Below are positions 1 through 8,873 of a DNA stretch of 64,000 bases, piece by piece. The notes beneath the pieces were generated by a model, which worked only from the letters and a program-made list of their open reading frames with translations, was not told the DNA's origin and made no database searches. The DNA is taken from contig CAYQBG010000001.1 in assembly GCA_964415675.1 (NCBI GenBank), positions 124,001-188,000 on the forward strand, given 5' to 3'. The stretch comes from UBA5336 sp964415675 (GTDB lineage: Bacteria; Pseudomonadota; Alphaproteobacteria; Caulobacterales; Hyphomonadaceae). Both the position numbers and the translations under genes were made by a program. Every line of letters starts with the position of its first letter. The first letter of the stretch is position 1.

Positions 1-263
1 ACAAGCGCGGCGACCTTGGGGGGCAGGTGCGTGGCTGCGTCTTCCGTCACGAAACAGCCGGCAGCGTCAGGGCTGACACTGGCCGCATTCAGCGGGTCAC
101 CCTCATGGAAACAGACATCCCCCGCCATCGCATCTGTCGCCGCAGCAACACCAGGTGCCGAGGCCTTGCGATCACCGCGCAAAAGTTCTGCCCCGGACCT
201 GTCGGCCCAGGTTCCGAGCGTCGCAGCCCCGTCAGACGCGTAGAACCTCGGATCGACCGGCAC
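1..263 (-). CDS. lpxD: LpxD, UDP-3-O-acylglucosamine N-acyltransferase (N-terminal part)
   Basis: This is the first ~87 codons of lpxD; the rest lies outside the window. LpxD adds the N-linked 3-hydroxyacyl chain to UDP-3-O-acyl-glucosamine in lipid A synthesis. The start is a GTG at 263 preceded by AGGAGG at 8 bases. The encoded N-terminus begins MPVDPRFYASDGAATLG, like alphaproteobacterial LpxD openings, and continues into the uridine-binding N-terminal domain; the left-handed beta-helix acyltransferase repeats would follow off the edge. It lies 27 bases downstream of skp in the bamA-skp-lpxD order typical of Proteobacteria, which supports the call as much as the residues do. Confidence 0.8.
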   Translation of the reverse strand, partial: MPVDPRFYASDGAATLGTWADRSGAELLRGDRKASAPGVAAATDAMAGDVCFHEGDPLNAASVSPDAAGCFVTEDAATHLPPKVAAL

Positions 264-290
264 GGGTCAGGCCTCCTATCGTGGCGAAAG

Positions 291-881
291 CTATTGCTGG
301 CTTGTTTGAGCCGGCAGGCGCTCGCGCGTCACCGCTATCGACGAAGTGCTGGCATTCAGCTTTTCAATCACCTTGTCCGTGACATCTGTGCTGCCGCCAG
401 CAATCATCACATCACTCGCAGACATCATGATATCAGCCTGCTCCTCCTGCATCACCTGCTGAAGCACTGGACCAAGCGCCTGGGAAAAGGCGATCGAGGC
501 CTTGCGTTCGGTCATGGCAAGCTCTGTCGCCCGCTTTTCGCGTTCCTTGGACAGGTCGGCAAGCTTCGTGCGGAAATTGCGCGCCTCGCTCTTGACGCTT
601 TCATCGGCACGCATGGCCTCAGGCGTCATATTTGCAGTCTTGGCTTCCAGCGACTTACCCATGGTTTCCAACGAATTCGCAGTTGGCTCCAGCTCACGTT
701 GCATCTGGCCTTCAATGGTCTTGATCTTGGAGGCGATATCCTTGCCGGCCTGGCTTTCGCGCAGGACGCGCGTCTGATCGACGACGATTATCTTGGTGCC
801 CTGTGCCATAGCGGGCGCGGCAGCCATGACACTGGTCACGGCCAGTGCAAAGGCGGCAAGCAGCAGTTTGACGTTCTTCAT
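291..881 (-). CDS. skp: Skp/OmpH-family periplasmic chaperone
   Basis: Periplasmic holdase that carries unfolded outer membrane proteins to the BAM complex. The 196-residue product starts at the ATG at 881 (AGGAGA about 7 bases upstream) with MKNVKLLLAAFALAV, a signal peptide ending near AMA-Q (residues 25-27). The mature part is Lys/Glu-rich and helical with heptad character (about residues 45-165), as expected for the Skp tentacle arms. An in-frame ATG 22 codons earlier lacks a ribosome site and would precede the signal peptide, so it was rejected. The gene sits 19 bases after bamA and upstream of lpxD. The C-terminal tail is somewhat longer than in E. coli Skp (161 residues). Confidence 0.88.
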   Translation of the reverse strand: MKNVKLLLAAFALAVTSVMAAAPAMAQGTKIIVVDQTRVLRESQAGKDIASKIKTIEGQMQRELEPTANSLETMGKSLEAKTANMTPEAMRADESVKSEARNFRTKLADLSKEREKRATELAMTERKASIAFSQALGPVLQQVMQEEQADIMMSASDVMIAGGSTDVTDKVIEKLNASTSSIAVTRERLPAQTSQQ

Positions 882-900
882 TGGAGAGTCTCCTGGGGGC

Positions 901-3471
901 TTAGAAACGAGTGCTTGTGGAGAAGCGGAAGGTTTCGGTTTCATCATACTCTTCCTTCCGCAGGATCTGGGAGAAATCGAACCGGATCGGGCCGAAAGGG
1001 GAATCCCAGAATACGCTGAGGCCGGCCGACGCGCGCAGAGTCAGCTCGTCCTCGGTGAACCTGACGGCGTCGCGGGCAACTCCCGTGCTGGTGTCCGTAA
1101 AGTAGATCGAATCGTCGATATCTTCATCTTCAAGCCGGCCGAGCGAGCCGACATCGGTAAACAGAGCCGTCTTGATACCATATTCTTCAGGAAGGTAATT
1201 CGGCAATGTCAGTTCGAATGTGCCCTGGTAGTAGGCATTGCCGCCAAGCGCACGACCGCGGCGAAGGCGCACCTCCTCACCATTTTCGTCGAAAACGCGA
1301 TCAATTTCGCGCGGACCGATGCCAGCAACGTCAAAGCCGCGGAAAGTGCTGCCACCGCGGAAGAAGCGGTTATTGATCCGCACCGTGTCGTCATCTGCGA
1401 ACGGGAAAATATACCCCGCCGAGAACCGCGAACTGAAACGGAACCCTTGCCACAGGCCCCGATACCAGGCCGCGCTACCCTCGGTGCGCAGATAATTCAC
1501 ATCGCCGCCAAGTCCGGCAACATCCTGACTGAAGGACATGTCAAACCCACGCGTCGGCGAGATCGGGTCGTTTCTGCGGTCCCAGTTCCACGTATAGCCG
1601 AGGATTGACGATATATCGGCGCGCTCGCTGTCGCAAAGGGAGGGGCGCAGATTGGGCGCCAGCAACGGACTGCAGATATCGACGACGCTGGTGCCATCCG
1701 GCAACGGCGATGTCGAAGGCGGAATCGTCTGCTGAAATGACGTGTCGTCGCTCGTATCGTCCGGTGTACCATTGTCATCAACAATGGTCTGCGTTGCGAA
1801 GCTCCCGTCATCATCATTAATCACGACCTGGTCATCATCGACGTTGATCTCATCGGACTGCAAACGGTAGCGCAAGCCGAGATTGGCCCGCTCGGTCACA
1901 GGAAATCCAAGACGCACCCCTGCGCCGATCGTCTCGGTTTCGAAATTCGACAGGTCGAGGAAATCCTGACGCGTGGCGAACAAATCGATACCCGCCGCAA
2001 GATTGCGGTCGAGGAAACGCGGTTCGGTAAAGCGGAAATCGACGAACTGGTTGCGGCTCGACGCGGACACACGCGCAGACACGGACTGACCGGTGCCGCG
2101 CAGATTGCGTTCAGCAATCGAGACATCCAGCAGGAAGGCGTCAACAGAGGAAAAACCGGCCGCAAAGGACAGCTCACCCGTCGGTTGTTCGGTCACATCG
2201 ATATTCACAACCGTCCGGTCCGCTTCCGAGCCGGGCTCCTCGGTAATCTCGACTTCCTTGAAGAAACCCAGGGAGCGAACGCGGTTGCGCGACCGGTCGA
2301 GCAGAACCCGGTTGAAGGCGTCACCCTCAGTGATCCGCAATTCACGGCGGATGACGCGGTCAAGTGTGCGGGTGTTTCCGACAATATCGATCCGCTCAAT
2401 ATAGACGCGAGGCCCTTCATCGATCGCAAATGTGATCGACACCTCATTGGTTTCAGGGTCGGCTTCGATCTGCGGGCGGATATCGACAAAGGCATAACCG
2501 GCGATTCCCGCCGCATAAGTCAGTGCATCAATCGCATCCTCGATGCGGTCGCCGCGATACAGGTCGCCCTCCTGAATGGACACCGCCCGGCGCAGCGCTT
2601 CGCCATTCAGTTTTTCAAGGGCCGTCTCAACCTTGATCTCGCCGAAATTATACTGCTCGCCCTCTTCCACCGTGAAAGTGATGTAGAAGTCCTCACGGTC
2701 AGGCGTCAGATCGGCGACGGCTGAGACAACCCGAAAATCATAATAGCCATTGTTCTGATAAAACTGGCGCAGGGTTTCGCGGTCGAATTCGAGGCGGCCG
2801 GGATCATAATTGTCGTTCGAGCTGAAAAACCGCCACAAACGCGACTGTTTGGTCACGATTTCTGAACGGAGACGCCGGTCGGAATAGATGTTGTTGCCGA
2901 TGAAATTGATCGAACGCACACCTGTTACCGGACCTTCCGTGATCTTGAAGATCAGATCGACCCGATTTTGTTCGAGCGGTTTGTATTCCGGCTCAACATT
3001 GGCAGAAAAACGGCCGGACTGCCGGTAGAGTTCCAGCACGCGCTGCACATCGGCCTGAACGCGAGCCGCCGTGAAGATGCCGCGCGGAGCCGCCTCGATC
3101 TCCTCTCGCAACTTTTCGTCATCGAGAGACCGGTTGCCCTCGAAGATCACCCGATTGATGATCGGATTTTCAACGACACGTACGACAAGATTGTCTGCGC
3201 GCCGGTCAATCGCGACATCAGCAAACAGGCCGGTCGCAAACAGCGTTTTCAGGCTCAGGTCGATGCGTTCGCCGTCAAACGGGTCACCCGCCTGGAGCAG
3301 CAAATAGGACTCGACCGTGCGCGCCTCGATCCGCTGGTTGCCCTCCACGACAATGGTTCGGATTGTGCCTGCCAGCGGGTCCTGCTGGGCATGGGCGGAA
3401 CCGTCGCCCAACAGACCAGGGGTCAGCGCCATGGCCGCCGCCATCGCTGTCGCGGATAGGATGGATCGCAT
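901..3471 (-). CDS. bamA: BamA, outer membrane protein assembly factor
   Basis: Core subunit of the BAM complex, which inserts beta-barrel proteins into the outer membrane. The 856-residue protein has a signal peptide (1-29, ending SAHA-Q), then five POTRA repeats starting with TIRTIVVEGNQRIEAR, and a C-terminal Omp85 barrel that contains the RGRALGGNAYY and GPIRFDFSQ strands and ends in an aromatic residue (TRF). I chose the ATG at 3471 (GAGGA just upstream); the ATG at 3483 is possible. One barrel loop (about residues 537-595) is very rich in Asp and Thr and holds a pair of cysteines, making the protein longer than the ~760-800 usual in the family. It follows rseP with a 37-base gap and precedes skp. 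Confidence 0.95.
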   Translation of the reverse strand: MRSILSATAMAAAMALTPGLLGDGSAHAQQDPLAGTIRTIVVEGNQRIEARTVESYLLLQAGDPFDGERIDLSLKTLFATGLFADVAIDRRADNLVVRVVENPIINRVIFEGNRSLDDEKLREEIEAAPRGIFTAARVQADVQRVLELYRQSGRFSANVEPEYKPLEQNRVDLIFKITEGPVTGVRSINFIGNNIYSDRRLRSEIVTKQSRLWRFFSSNDNYDPGRLEFDRETLRQFYQNNGYYDFRVVSAVADLTPDREDFYITFTVEEGEQYNFGEIKVETALEKLNGEALRRAVSIQEGDLYRGDRIEDAIDALTYAAGIAGYAFVDIRPQIEADPETNEVSITFAIDEGPRVYIERIDIVGNTRTLDRVIRRELRITEGDAFNRVLLDRSRNRVRSLGFFKEVEITEEPGSEADRTVVNIDVTEQPTGELSFAAGFSSVDAFLLDVSIAERNLRGTGQSVSARVSASSRNQFVDFRFTEPRFLDRNLAAGIDLFATRQDFLDLSNFETETIGAGVRLGFPVTERANLGLRYRLQSDEINVDDDQVVINDDDGSFATQTIVDDNGTPDDTSDDTSFQQTIPPSTSPLPDGTSVVDICSPLLAPNLRPSLCDSERADISSILGYTWNWDRRNDPISPTRGFDMSFSQDVAGLGGDVNYLRTEGSAAWYRGLWQGFRFSSRFSAGYIFPFADDDTVRINNRFFRGGSTFRGFDVAGIGPREIDRVFDENGEEVRLRRGRALGGNAYYQGTFELTLPNYLPEEYGIKTALFTDVGSLGRLEDEDIDDSIYFTDTSTGVARDAVRFTEDELTLRASAGLSVFWDSPFGPIRFDFSQILRKEEYDETETFRFSTSTRF

Positions 3472-3508
3472 ATGGGTCCTCATCTTTATGGCTGGCCTCG
3501 ATGCGCTT

Positions 3509-4675
3509 TCAGTTTCCACTGGCGCTAAGCACGCCGGTCTCGAGAATGTCGCTCCAGGTCACGACCACGAAGAGCCCTATAAGCAGGATCAGACCCACTG
3601 TCAGGCTCGCTTCCTGTATTTTCTCCGGAAGCGCCTTACCAGTTACAGCTTCGTAGGCGTTGAAAACCAGGTGGCCGCCATCGAGAACCGGCAGCGGCAG
3701 GAGATTGAAAAGGCCGATGCCAACCGAGACGAGCGCGCAGATGCGCAGGGCTGTCCAGCCAAGCGCCTCAAGCCGGCGCGCCAGGCTGACATTCTCGACC
3801 TCCATCGTCCGGTTGACCACACGGCGCGTGACGTCGCCAATGCCGACGGGCCCGGACAGGTTCGAAATCGGCTCGCGTCCGGTAACCATCCGCCCGATCA
3901 TATCAACCGTCATCGAAATGGTCTTGCCTGTTTCCTGCGTACCGGCGAGCAATGCCGCCAGCGGATTGTAGGCTTGTCGTTCCAGCGGCTCGACACTGAA
4001 TTCCACGCCGATCGTGCCAAGTGGCTGCTGCTGGCCGACACCATTGTCACGCATCCGGCGTTCCGGCGTGACCGTGACAGCGACTTCGTTACCGTCCCGC
4101 AGGACGGTGACATCAATCGGATCGCCCGTGCCCAGCTGCACCGGCAATAACAGGTCCATCCTGTTCTCGATCGGCTTACCCTTTACGGCGGTGATCTTGT
4201 CGCCCGCTATAAGACCCGCCGCTGCCGCCGGCCCTCCAGGCTGCACGTCGACAACCGCGAGACGCTCGCGCGGCGTGCCGGTCGCCCAGAAAATCGCCGC
4301 AAATAGCAGGATGGCAAGCAGGAAATTCGCCGCCGGCCCGGCCATGGCGATCACAGAGCGTTGCCCCGGCCCAAGCTCTGAATACGCCTTGCCCACGGGA
4401 CCTGCCTCAAGCCGCCCGACATCGCCGGGAGCTTGCGGTTCGCCGACGAATTTCACAAAGCCACCAAGCGGAATCCAGTTGATCCGCCAGCGGGTATTGC
4501 GCTTGTCCTTGCGTTCGAAAATCGGCTTGCCAAAGCCGACAGAGAAGGATTCGGCGGCTGCACCGAACCAGCGACCCGCCAGATAGTGGCCGAGCTCATG
4601 GATCACCACGACAATGCCCAGCATCAGGACAAGGCAGGCGATGAAAAGCGGTCCCTGCGTCAGCACACTACTCAA
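3509..4675 (-). CDS. rseP: RseP, site-2 (M50) intramembrane zinc metalloprotease
   Basis: Inner membrane protease that cleaves anti-sigma factors and remnant signal peptides within the membrane. Visible in the 388 residues: the zinc motif HELGH at 26-30 in the first transmembrane segment, a second segment near 105-130, one PDZ domain at about 138-205 (GGPAAAAGLIAGDKI), and the LDG motif at 331-333 that supplies the third zinc ligand, followed by a last membrane helix (358-374). E. coli RseP has two PDZ domains and 450 residues; the shorter single-PDZ form is normal in alphaproteobacteria. The start overlaps the dxr stop by four bases, implying translational coupling. Confidence 0.94.
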   Translation of the reverse strand: MSSVLTQGPLFIACLVLMLGIVVVIHELGHYLAGRWFGAAAESFSVGFGKPIFERKDKRNTRWRINWIPLGGFVKFVGEPQAPGDVGRLEAGPVGKAYSELGPGQRSVIAMAGPAANFLLAILLFAAIFWATGTPRERLAVVDVQPGGPAAAAGLIAGDKITAVKGKPIENRMDLLLPVQLGTGDPIDVTVLRDGNEVAVTVTPERRMRDNGVGQQQPLGTIGVEFSVEPLERQAYNPLAALLAGTQETGKTISMTVDMIGRMVTGREPISNLSGPVGIGDVTRRVVNRTMEVENVSLARRLEALGWTALRICALVSVGIGLFNLLPLPVLDGGHLVFNAYEAVTGKALPEKIQEASLTVGLILLIGLFVVVTWSDILETGVLSASGN

Positions 4676-5895
4676 ACCGTCTTCCTCCTGTCGGTTCCGG
4701 CCCTCGCCCTGAGGAGCCCCCCTGCAAGCTCCCGGGCCCGGCTGTCAAGATACGCAATCTCTTCGAGGCTCTCGCAAGACATGCCGGCGAAATTCATTGA
4801 CGGGAACTGCTGTAGCAATTCTCCCACGACCCAGCTTATGTCGAGAAATCCGCATTCGCCCGCGATAAATGCAGCTACAGCTGCTTCGTTTGCCCCATTG
4901 AGGAGCGTGGCGGCCGCATTGCCGAGCCGGCTGGCCTCGCGGGCATAGTCGACTGCAGGAAACCGCACAGCATCTACAGGCTGGAAGTCCAGCCGCGACA
5001 AGGCGGCCAGGTCGAGACGCGCCACTTCGGTCTCGACCCGTTCGGGGAAGGCGAGTGCATGCGCGATCGGTGTGCGCATGTCCGGTGCGCCCAGCTGGGC
5101 AAGGACCGATCCATCCACATAATGCGCCATGCCATGAATAATGGATTGAGGGTGGACGAGAACGTCGATCCGGTCGGCCGGAAGATCGAACAGATAGGCC
5201 GCCTCGATGAACTCCAGGGCCTTGTTCATCAGCGTCGCGCTGTCGATTGAATTCTTGATACCCATGTCCCAGTTGGGGTGTGCTTTGGCCTGTTCGGGCG
5301 TCGCGTGCGCCATCTCCTCAAGCTGGTGCTCGCGGAACGGACCGCCAGACGCGGTAATGGTCAGCTTCTCGACATGGCGTTTATCCTGCAGGACCTGAAA
5401 GATCGCATTGTGTTCGGAGTCCACCGGCAGGATCTGCGCGCCCGATCGCTTTGCCTCGGCGAGGATCAGGGCACCCGCGCAAACAATGCTCTCCTTGTTG
5501 GCAAGCGCCACGCTCGTCCCCTGGCGCACAGCCGCCAGCGTTGATGCCAGTCCCGCCGCGCCGCTGATTGCCGCCAGGAGCCTGTCACAGGGCCGGGTGG
5601 CTGATTCTGCGACGGCTGCCTCTCCACCCGCACAGACTATTCCGCTGCCCTCCAGCGCGTCGCGCAGGGCCGGCAAACAGGTCTCGTCGCCGATCACCGC
5701 AATCTCAGGGTGGAACCGGCGTGCAAGCGCGGCCAGGCCCTCCACGTCCCGATACGCCGAGAGCGCGACAAGCCGGAAGACGGGATCGTCACCCGGCGCG
5801 GCGCGGTTCGCCGCCCCGATCACCTGCAGGGCCGAGCGGCCAATCGAGCCGGTCGCGCCCATGATCGAAATGTTTCTCACCCGGGCAACGTTCAT
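4672..5895 (-). CDS. dxr: 1-deoxy-D-xylulose-5-phosphate reductoisomerase
   Basis: Converts DXP to 2-C-methyl-D-erythritol 4-phosphate with NADPH in the MEP isoprenoid pathway, which feeds the UppS reaction encoded upstream. The 407-residue product opens MNVARVRNISIMGATGSIG, with the NADPH-binding GATGSIG at 13-19. Further hallmarks are LANKESIVCAG, LPVDSEHNAIFQ and TASGGPFREH, which hold the metal and substrate ligands, and the C-terminal helical domain. I chose the ATG at 5895 because it overlaps the cdsA stop by four bases (ATGA); a 20-codon longer in-frame start would run deep into cdsA and has no family similarity. Confidence 0.95.
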   Translation of the reverse strand: MNVARVRNISIMGATGSIGRSALQVIGAANRAAPGDDPVFRLVALSAYRDVEGLAALARRFHPEIAVIGDETCLPALRDALEGSGIVCAGGEAAVAESATRPCDRLLAAISGAAGLASTLAAVRQGTSVALANKESIVCAGALILAEAKRSGAQILPVDSEHNAIFQVLQDKRHVEKLTITASGGPFREHQLEEMAHATPEQAKAHPNWDMGIKNSIDSATLMNKALEFIEAAYLFDLPADRIDVLVHPQSIIHGMAHYVDGSVLAQLGAPDMRTPIAHALAFPERVETEVARLDLAALSRLDFQPVDAVRFPAVDYAREASRLGNAAATLLNGANEAAVAAFIAGECGFLDISWVVGELLQQFPSMNFAGMSCESLEEIAYLDSRARELAGGLLRARAGTDRRKTV

Positions 5896-6698
5896 AATCC
5901 AAGCCTTTCCACCAGGCCCGGCAGGGCAAGGAATACGGTCACGAACAGGATGCACACAGCGCCAAGCCCGTCCACCCGGTCCATCACCCCGCCATGTCCT
6001 GGCACGAGGCCGCTGGCATCCTTTACGCCGAAGCGGCGCTTGAGCTGTGATTCAAACAGGTCGCCAAGTTGCGCGGCCACAGAAATTCCCGCGCCTGCGA
6101 GTGCCCAAACCATCCTGTCGGAAGACAGAAGGCCGGCCGCGATAAGACCGCACAACATACACGCGAATACCGCGCCGATCGCGCCGCTCCAGGTCTTGTT
6201 CGGACTGTCCGCTGTCAGCGGCGGCCCGCCAAAACCCCGCCCGGCAAAATACGCCGCCGAATCGGAGGCCCAGACAATGGCCATCACGATCAGCGCAGCC
6301 GCCTGACCGTCCCAGGGGCCAGCACGCAGAAGCTGCAGTGCAAAAGGAAGCCCACCCGCATACAGGACACCAAAGGCGGCAATAGCAGGGTCGCGATAGT
6401 TCAGCGCGGCGAAAACCACAGCGACGGCGATCAGACACGCGCAAAACATCCCGACCGAAATGAATGGAAAGGCGAGGTTGAGCGAACTGATCGCGACGAC
6501 CAACAGCCAGATCGGCCCGTGCGCGCTCATCCGACTCCACTCATAGCCCATTGCCGCCGCAAACAGACCCGCGCCGAGTGCAAGCCACAATCCTCCGGCC
6601 CAGACCACAAACAGCGCAAATGGAATGAGCACGGCTGCAGAAACAAGGCGCAAGACCAGTTCGCCGCCGGTTCGCCGTCCGGCCATGCTCCTGGACAC
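5892..6698 (-). CDS. cdsA: CdsA, phosphatidate cytidylyltransferase
   Basis: Integral inner membrane enzyme forming CDP-diacylglycerol from phosphatidate and CTP, the branch point for phospholipid synthesis. The 268-residue protein is mostly hydrophobic with about seven to eight membrane helices. The C-terminal family signature is clear: GDLFESQLKRRFGVKDASGL followed by PGHGGVMDRVDGL, with the metal-binding aspartates (about residues 216-250). The likely start is a GTG at 6698, three bases after uppS; an ATG at 6686 is possible, but its AGGAG is too close to be a good ribosome site. It overlaps dxr by four bases. Confidence 0.93.
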   Translation of the reverse strand: MSRSMAGRRTGGELVLRLVSAAVLIPFALFVVWAGGLWLALGAGLFAAAMGYEWSRMSAHGPIWLLVVAISSLNLAFPFISVGMFCACLIAVAVVFAALNYRDPAIAAFGVLYAGGLPFALQLLRAGPWDGQAAALIVMAIVWASDSAAYFAGRGFGGPPLTADSPNKTWSGAIGAVFACMLCGLIAAGLLSSDRMVWALAGAGISVAAQLGDLFESQLKRRFGVKDASGLVPGHGGVMDRVDGLGAVCILFVTVFLALPGLVERLGL

Positions 6699-6700
6699 CC

Positions 6701-7462
6701 TTATCCCGCCTTCGGCGCAACCGCGCCGAACCGGCGTTCGCGCGCCCTGTATTCATCAACCGCATTCTTCAGCGCGGCCTCACCGAAATCCGGCCAGAGC
6801 ACATCTGCAAAAACCATTTCCGTGTAGGCGCACTGCCAGGGCAGGAAATTACTCATGCGCCGTTCCCCGCTGGTGCGGATCAGAAGGTCAGGGTCCGGCA
6901 GGCCCGCAGTGTCGAGATGGCTTGCGAAATAAGCCTCGTCGATCTGTCCCGGCATCAACCGACCGTCGAGCACATCCTGTGCGAGCCGCTGGGCAGCCCG
7001 CACGATTTCATCACGTCCGCCATAATTGAACGCGACCGTCAGATGAAAATCAGTGTTCCTGCAGGTCTCGTCCTGCGCATACTCGACCAGTTGACGCAGA
7101 TCATCGGGCAGGTTGTCGCGTTCGCCGATAATCCGGACACGTACGCCCTTATCCTTGAGGCGCCTGAGATCACGGCGCACATAGGCCCGCAACAGGCCGA
7201 AAAGCGCATTGACCTCCTCCTTCGGGCGCCGCCAGTTTTCCGTGGAAAAGGAATAAACAGTCAGGTAGCGAACGCCCAGGTCTCCTGCTGCTTCGACAGT
7301 ACGTCTGAGGGCTTCGACCCCGCGCTCATGGCCGGCTCCACGCGGAAGACCGCGCGAAGTGGCCCACCGTCCATTGCCGTCCATGATGATCGCCACATGT
7401 GCTGGAACACCATCGCTGCTGCCGGGTCTGGCAGCGGGGCCGGTGGCAGCGTGCGTAACCAT
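6701..7462 (-). CDS. uppS: Undecaprenyl diphosphate synthase
   Basis: Cis-prenyltransferase that makes the C55 lipid carrier for peptidoglycan and O-antigen by adding isopentenyl diphosphate units to farnesyl diphosphate. The 253 residues hold the catalytic MDGNGRWA motif with Asp28, the HxxG segment (GAGHERGVEALR), the SFSTENW motif, and the C-terminal RTSGERRMSNFLPWQ signature. The start codon shares one base with the frr stop, so the two are probably coupled. The ~20 extra N-terminal residues before VPAHVAIIMDG are unconserved and could mean a slightly later start. Confidence 0.95.
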   Translation of the reverse strand: MVTHAATGPAARPGSSDGVPAHVAIIMDGNGRWATSRGLPRGAGHERGVEALRRTVEAAGDLGVRYLTVYSFSTENWRRPKEEVNALFGLLRAYVRRDLRRLKDKGVRVRIIGERDNLPDDLRQLVEYAQDETCRNTDFHLTVAFNYGGRDEIVRAAQRLAQDVLDGRLMPGQIDEAYFASHLDTAGLPDPDLLIRTSGERRMSNFLPWQCAYTEMVFADVLWPDFGEAALKNAVDEYRARERRFGAVAPKAG

Positions 7463-8016
7463 CAGACCTGCATGATCTCCTCTTCCTTGGCTTTCAGCGT
7501 CTCATCGATCCGCTTGATATGCTGGTCTGTGAGTTTCTGCACCTCTTCGGAACGCGAGCGTTGCTCATCCTCGCTTATATCGCCATCCTTTTCCAACTTC
7601 TTGAGCTGGTCCATTCCATCACGGCGGACATTGCGGACAGCCACGCGGGCCGATTCGGCATATTTGCCGGCAATCCTGGCCAGCTCGGCCCGACGCTCCT
7701 CATTCAGCGCAGGAATCGGAATCCGCAGATTGGTGCCGTCGACCACCGGATTGAGGCCAAGTCCGGAGTCGCGGATGGCCTTGTCGGCCGCACCGACCAG
7801 CTGCTTGTCCCAGACATTGACGGAAAGCATGCGCGATTCCGGCACAGAAACAGATGCGACCTGACTGAGCGGCATGGACGAACCGTAAGCCGGGACCATT
7901 ACCGTATCGAGCAGGTTGACCGACGCTCGTCCTGTGCGGAGACCGCCAAATTCCTGCGATAGCGATGTCAGGGCGCCATCCATGCGCCTTTCGAGGTCTT
8001 TCAGATCAAAACTCAT
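7462..8016 (-). CDS. frr: Ribosome recycling factor
   Basis: With EF-G it splits post-termination ribosomes. The 184-residue length is standard. The sequence begins MSFDLKDLERRMDGALTSL, contains GLRTGRASVNLLDTVMVPAYG in the usual place, and finishes with the long Lys/Glu-rich helix bundle (VRNVRRDGMDQLKKLEKD). It overlaps pyrH by four bases upstream and uppS by one base downstream. The order pyrH-frr-uppS-cdsA is conserved across most Proteobacteria. Confidence 0.96.
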   Translation of the reverse strand: MSFDLKDLERRMDGALTSLSQEFGGLRTGRASVNLLDTVMVPAYGSSMPLSQVASVSVPESRMLSVNVWDKQLVGAADKAIRDSGLGLNPVVDGTNLRIPIPALNEERRAELARIAGKYAESARVAVRNVRRDGMDQLKKLEKDGDISEDEQRSRSEEVQKLTDQHIKRIDETLKAKEEEIMQV

Positions 8017-8771
8017 GAGCCAACTCTCTTCTCGTTCGAGATCACCGTATAGGTTCCCCGCCCATAGAGAATATCCCTGAATGCGCCCTCCTGGTGAAGG
8101 GAAAACACCACGATCGGGATATTCGTGTCACGCATCAGGCTGACAGCAGACGCATCCATGACGCGCAGGTCACGTGCCAGCACATCCTGATAACCAAGAT
8201 GATCATAACGGGTCGCGCCGGCATCTGTCTTGGGATCGGCCGAATAGACACCATCAACCTGCGTGCCTTTCAGCATCGCATCGCATCCCATTTCCGCGGC
8301 CCGCAGCGCAGCACCCGTGTCTGTCGTGAAAAACGGATTGCCTGTGCCGGCGGCGAAAATCACGACCCGACCCTTCTCCATATGTCGGATGGCCCGCCGA
8401 CGAATATAAGGCTCACACACTGATTCCATCGGGATCGCGGACTGGACGCGCGTTTCCACGCCAAGCTCTTCCAGCGCCCCCTGAAGTGCGAGCGCGTTCA
8501 TCACCGTGGCAAGCATGCCCATACTGTCGGCCTGGGCCCGGTCCATGCCCAGCGCTGCACCGGCCAGACCGCGAAAAATGTTGCCACCGCCGATTACCAG
8601 GCAAATCTCTGCGCCGGTCTCCTGCGCAATCACGATCTCGCGCGCAAATGACTTGCAGACATTCATGTCAATGCCGAAATTCTGGCTACCCATGAGGGCT
8701 TCGCCCGAGAGTTTCAGCAGCACACGTTTATAGACGAGTGCCTCGTCGGGCAAATTCTCGGGGGCGGTCAT
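8013..8771 (-). CDS. pyrH: UMP kinase
   Basis: Phosphorylates UMP to UDP, the entry to UTP, CTP and UDP-sugar pools. The 252-residue protein has the amino-acid-kinase fold: YKRVLLKLSGEALMG near the N-terminus, VIGGGNIFRG (phosphate loop), the GTGNPFFTTDTGAALRA segment and KGTQVDGVYSADP. The chosen ATG (8771) is preceded by GGAG at 6 bases; an upstream in-frame ATG at 8825 lies inside the hairpin after tsf and was rejected. About 10 extra residues precede the conserved core, common in alphaproteobacteria. It overlaps frr by four bases. Confidence 0.95.
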   Translation of the reverse strand: MTAPENLPDEALVYKRVLLKLSGEALMGSQNFGIDMNVCKSFAREIVIAQETGAEICLVIGGGNIFRGLAGAALGMDRAQADSMGMLATVMNALALQGALEELGVETRVQSAIPMESVCEPYIRRRAIRHMEKGRVVIFAAGTGNPFFTTDTGAALRAAEMGCDAMLKGTQVDGVYSADPKTDAGATRYDHLGYQDVLARDLRVMDASAVSLMRDTNIPIVVFSLHQEGAFRDILYGRGTYTVISNEKRVGS

Positions 8772-8809
8772 TGCGGGCTCCAGAAAGATTTTTCCTGCCC
8801 TAACGGATT

Positions 8810-8836
8810 CCCGGCGGCCTGTCATGGGCCGCCGGG
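8810..8836 (-). terminator. GC-rich hairpin between tsf and pyrH
   Basis: A perfect 10-base inverted repeat (CCCGGCGGCC / GGCCGCCGGG, 7-base loop) lies 37 bases beyond the tsf stop. No T-run follows on either strand, so it is not a canonical Rho-independent terminator. It could be an attenuator or an mRNA-stabilising 3' end that lets rpsB-tsf be expressed above pyrH and later genes. Confidence 0.45.
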
Positions 8837-8873
8837 CAGAAGTTTCGCTTTGTCGCGTCCTTTCAGCAGGCCG

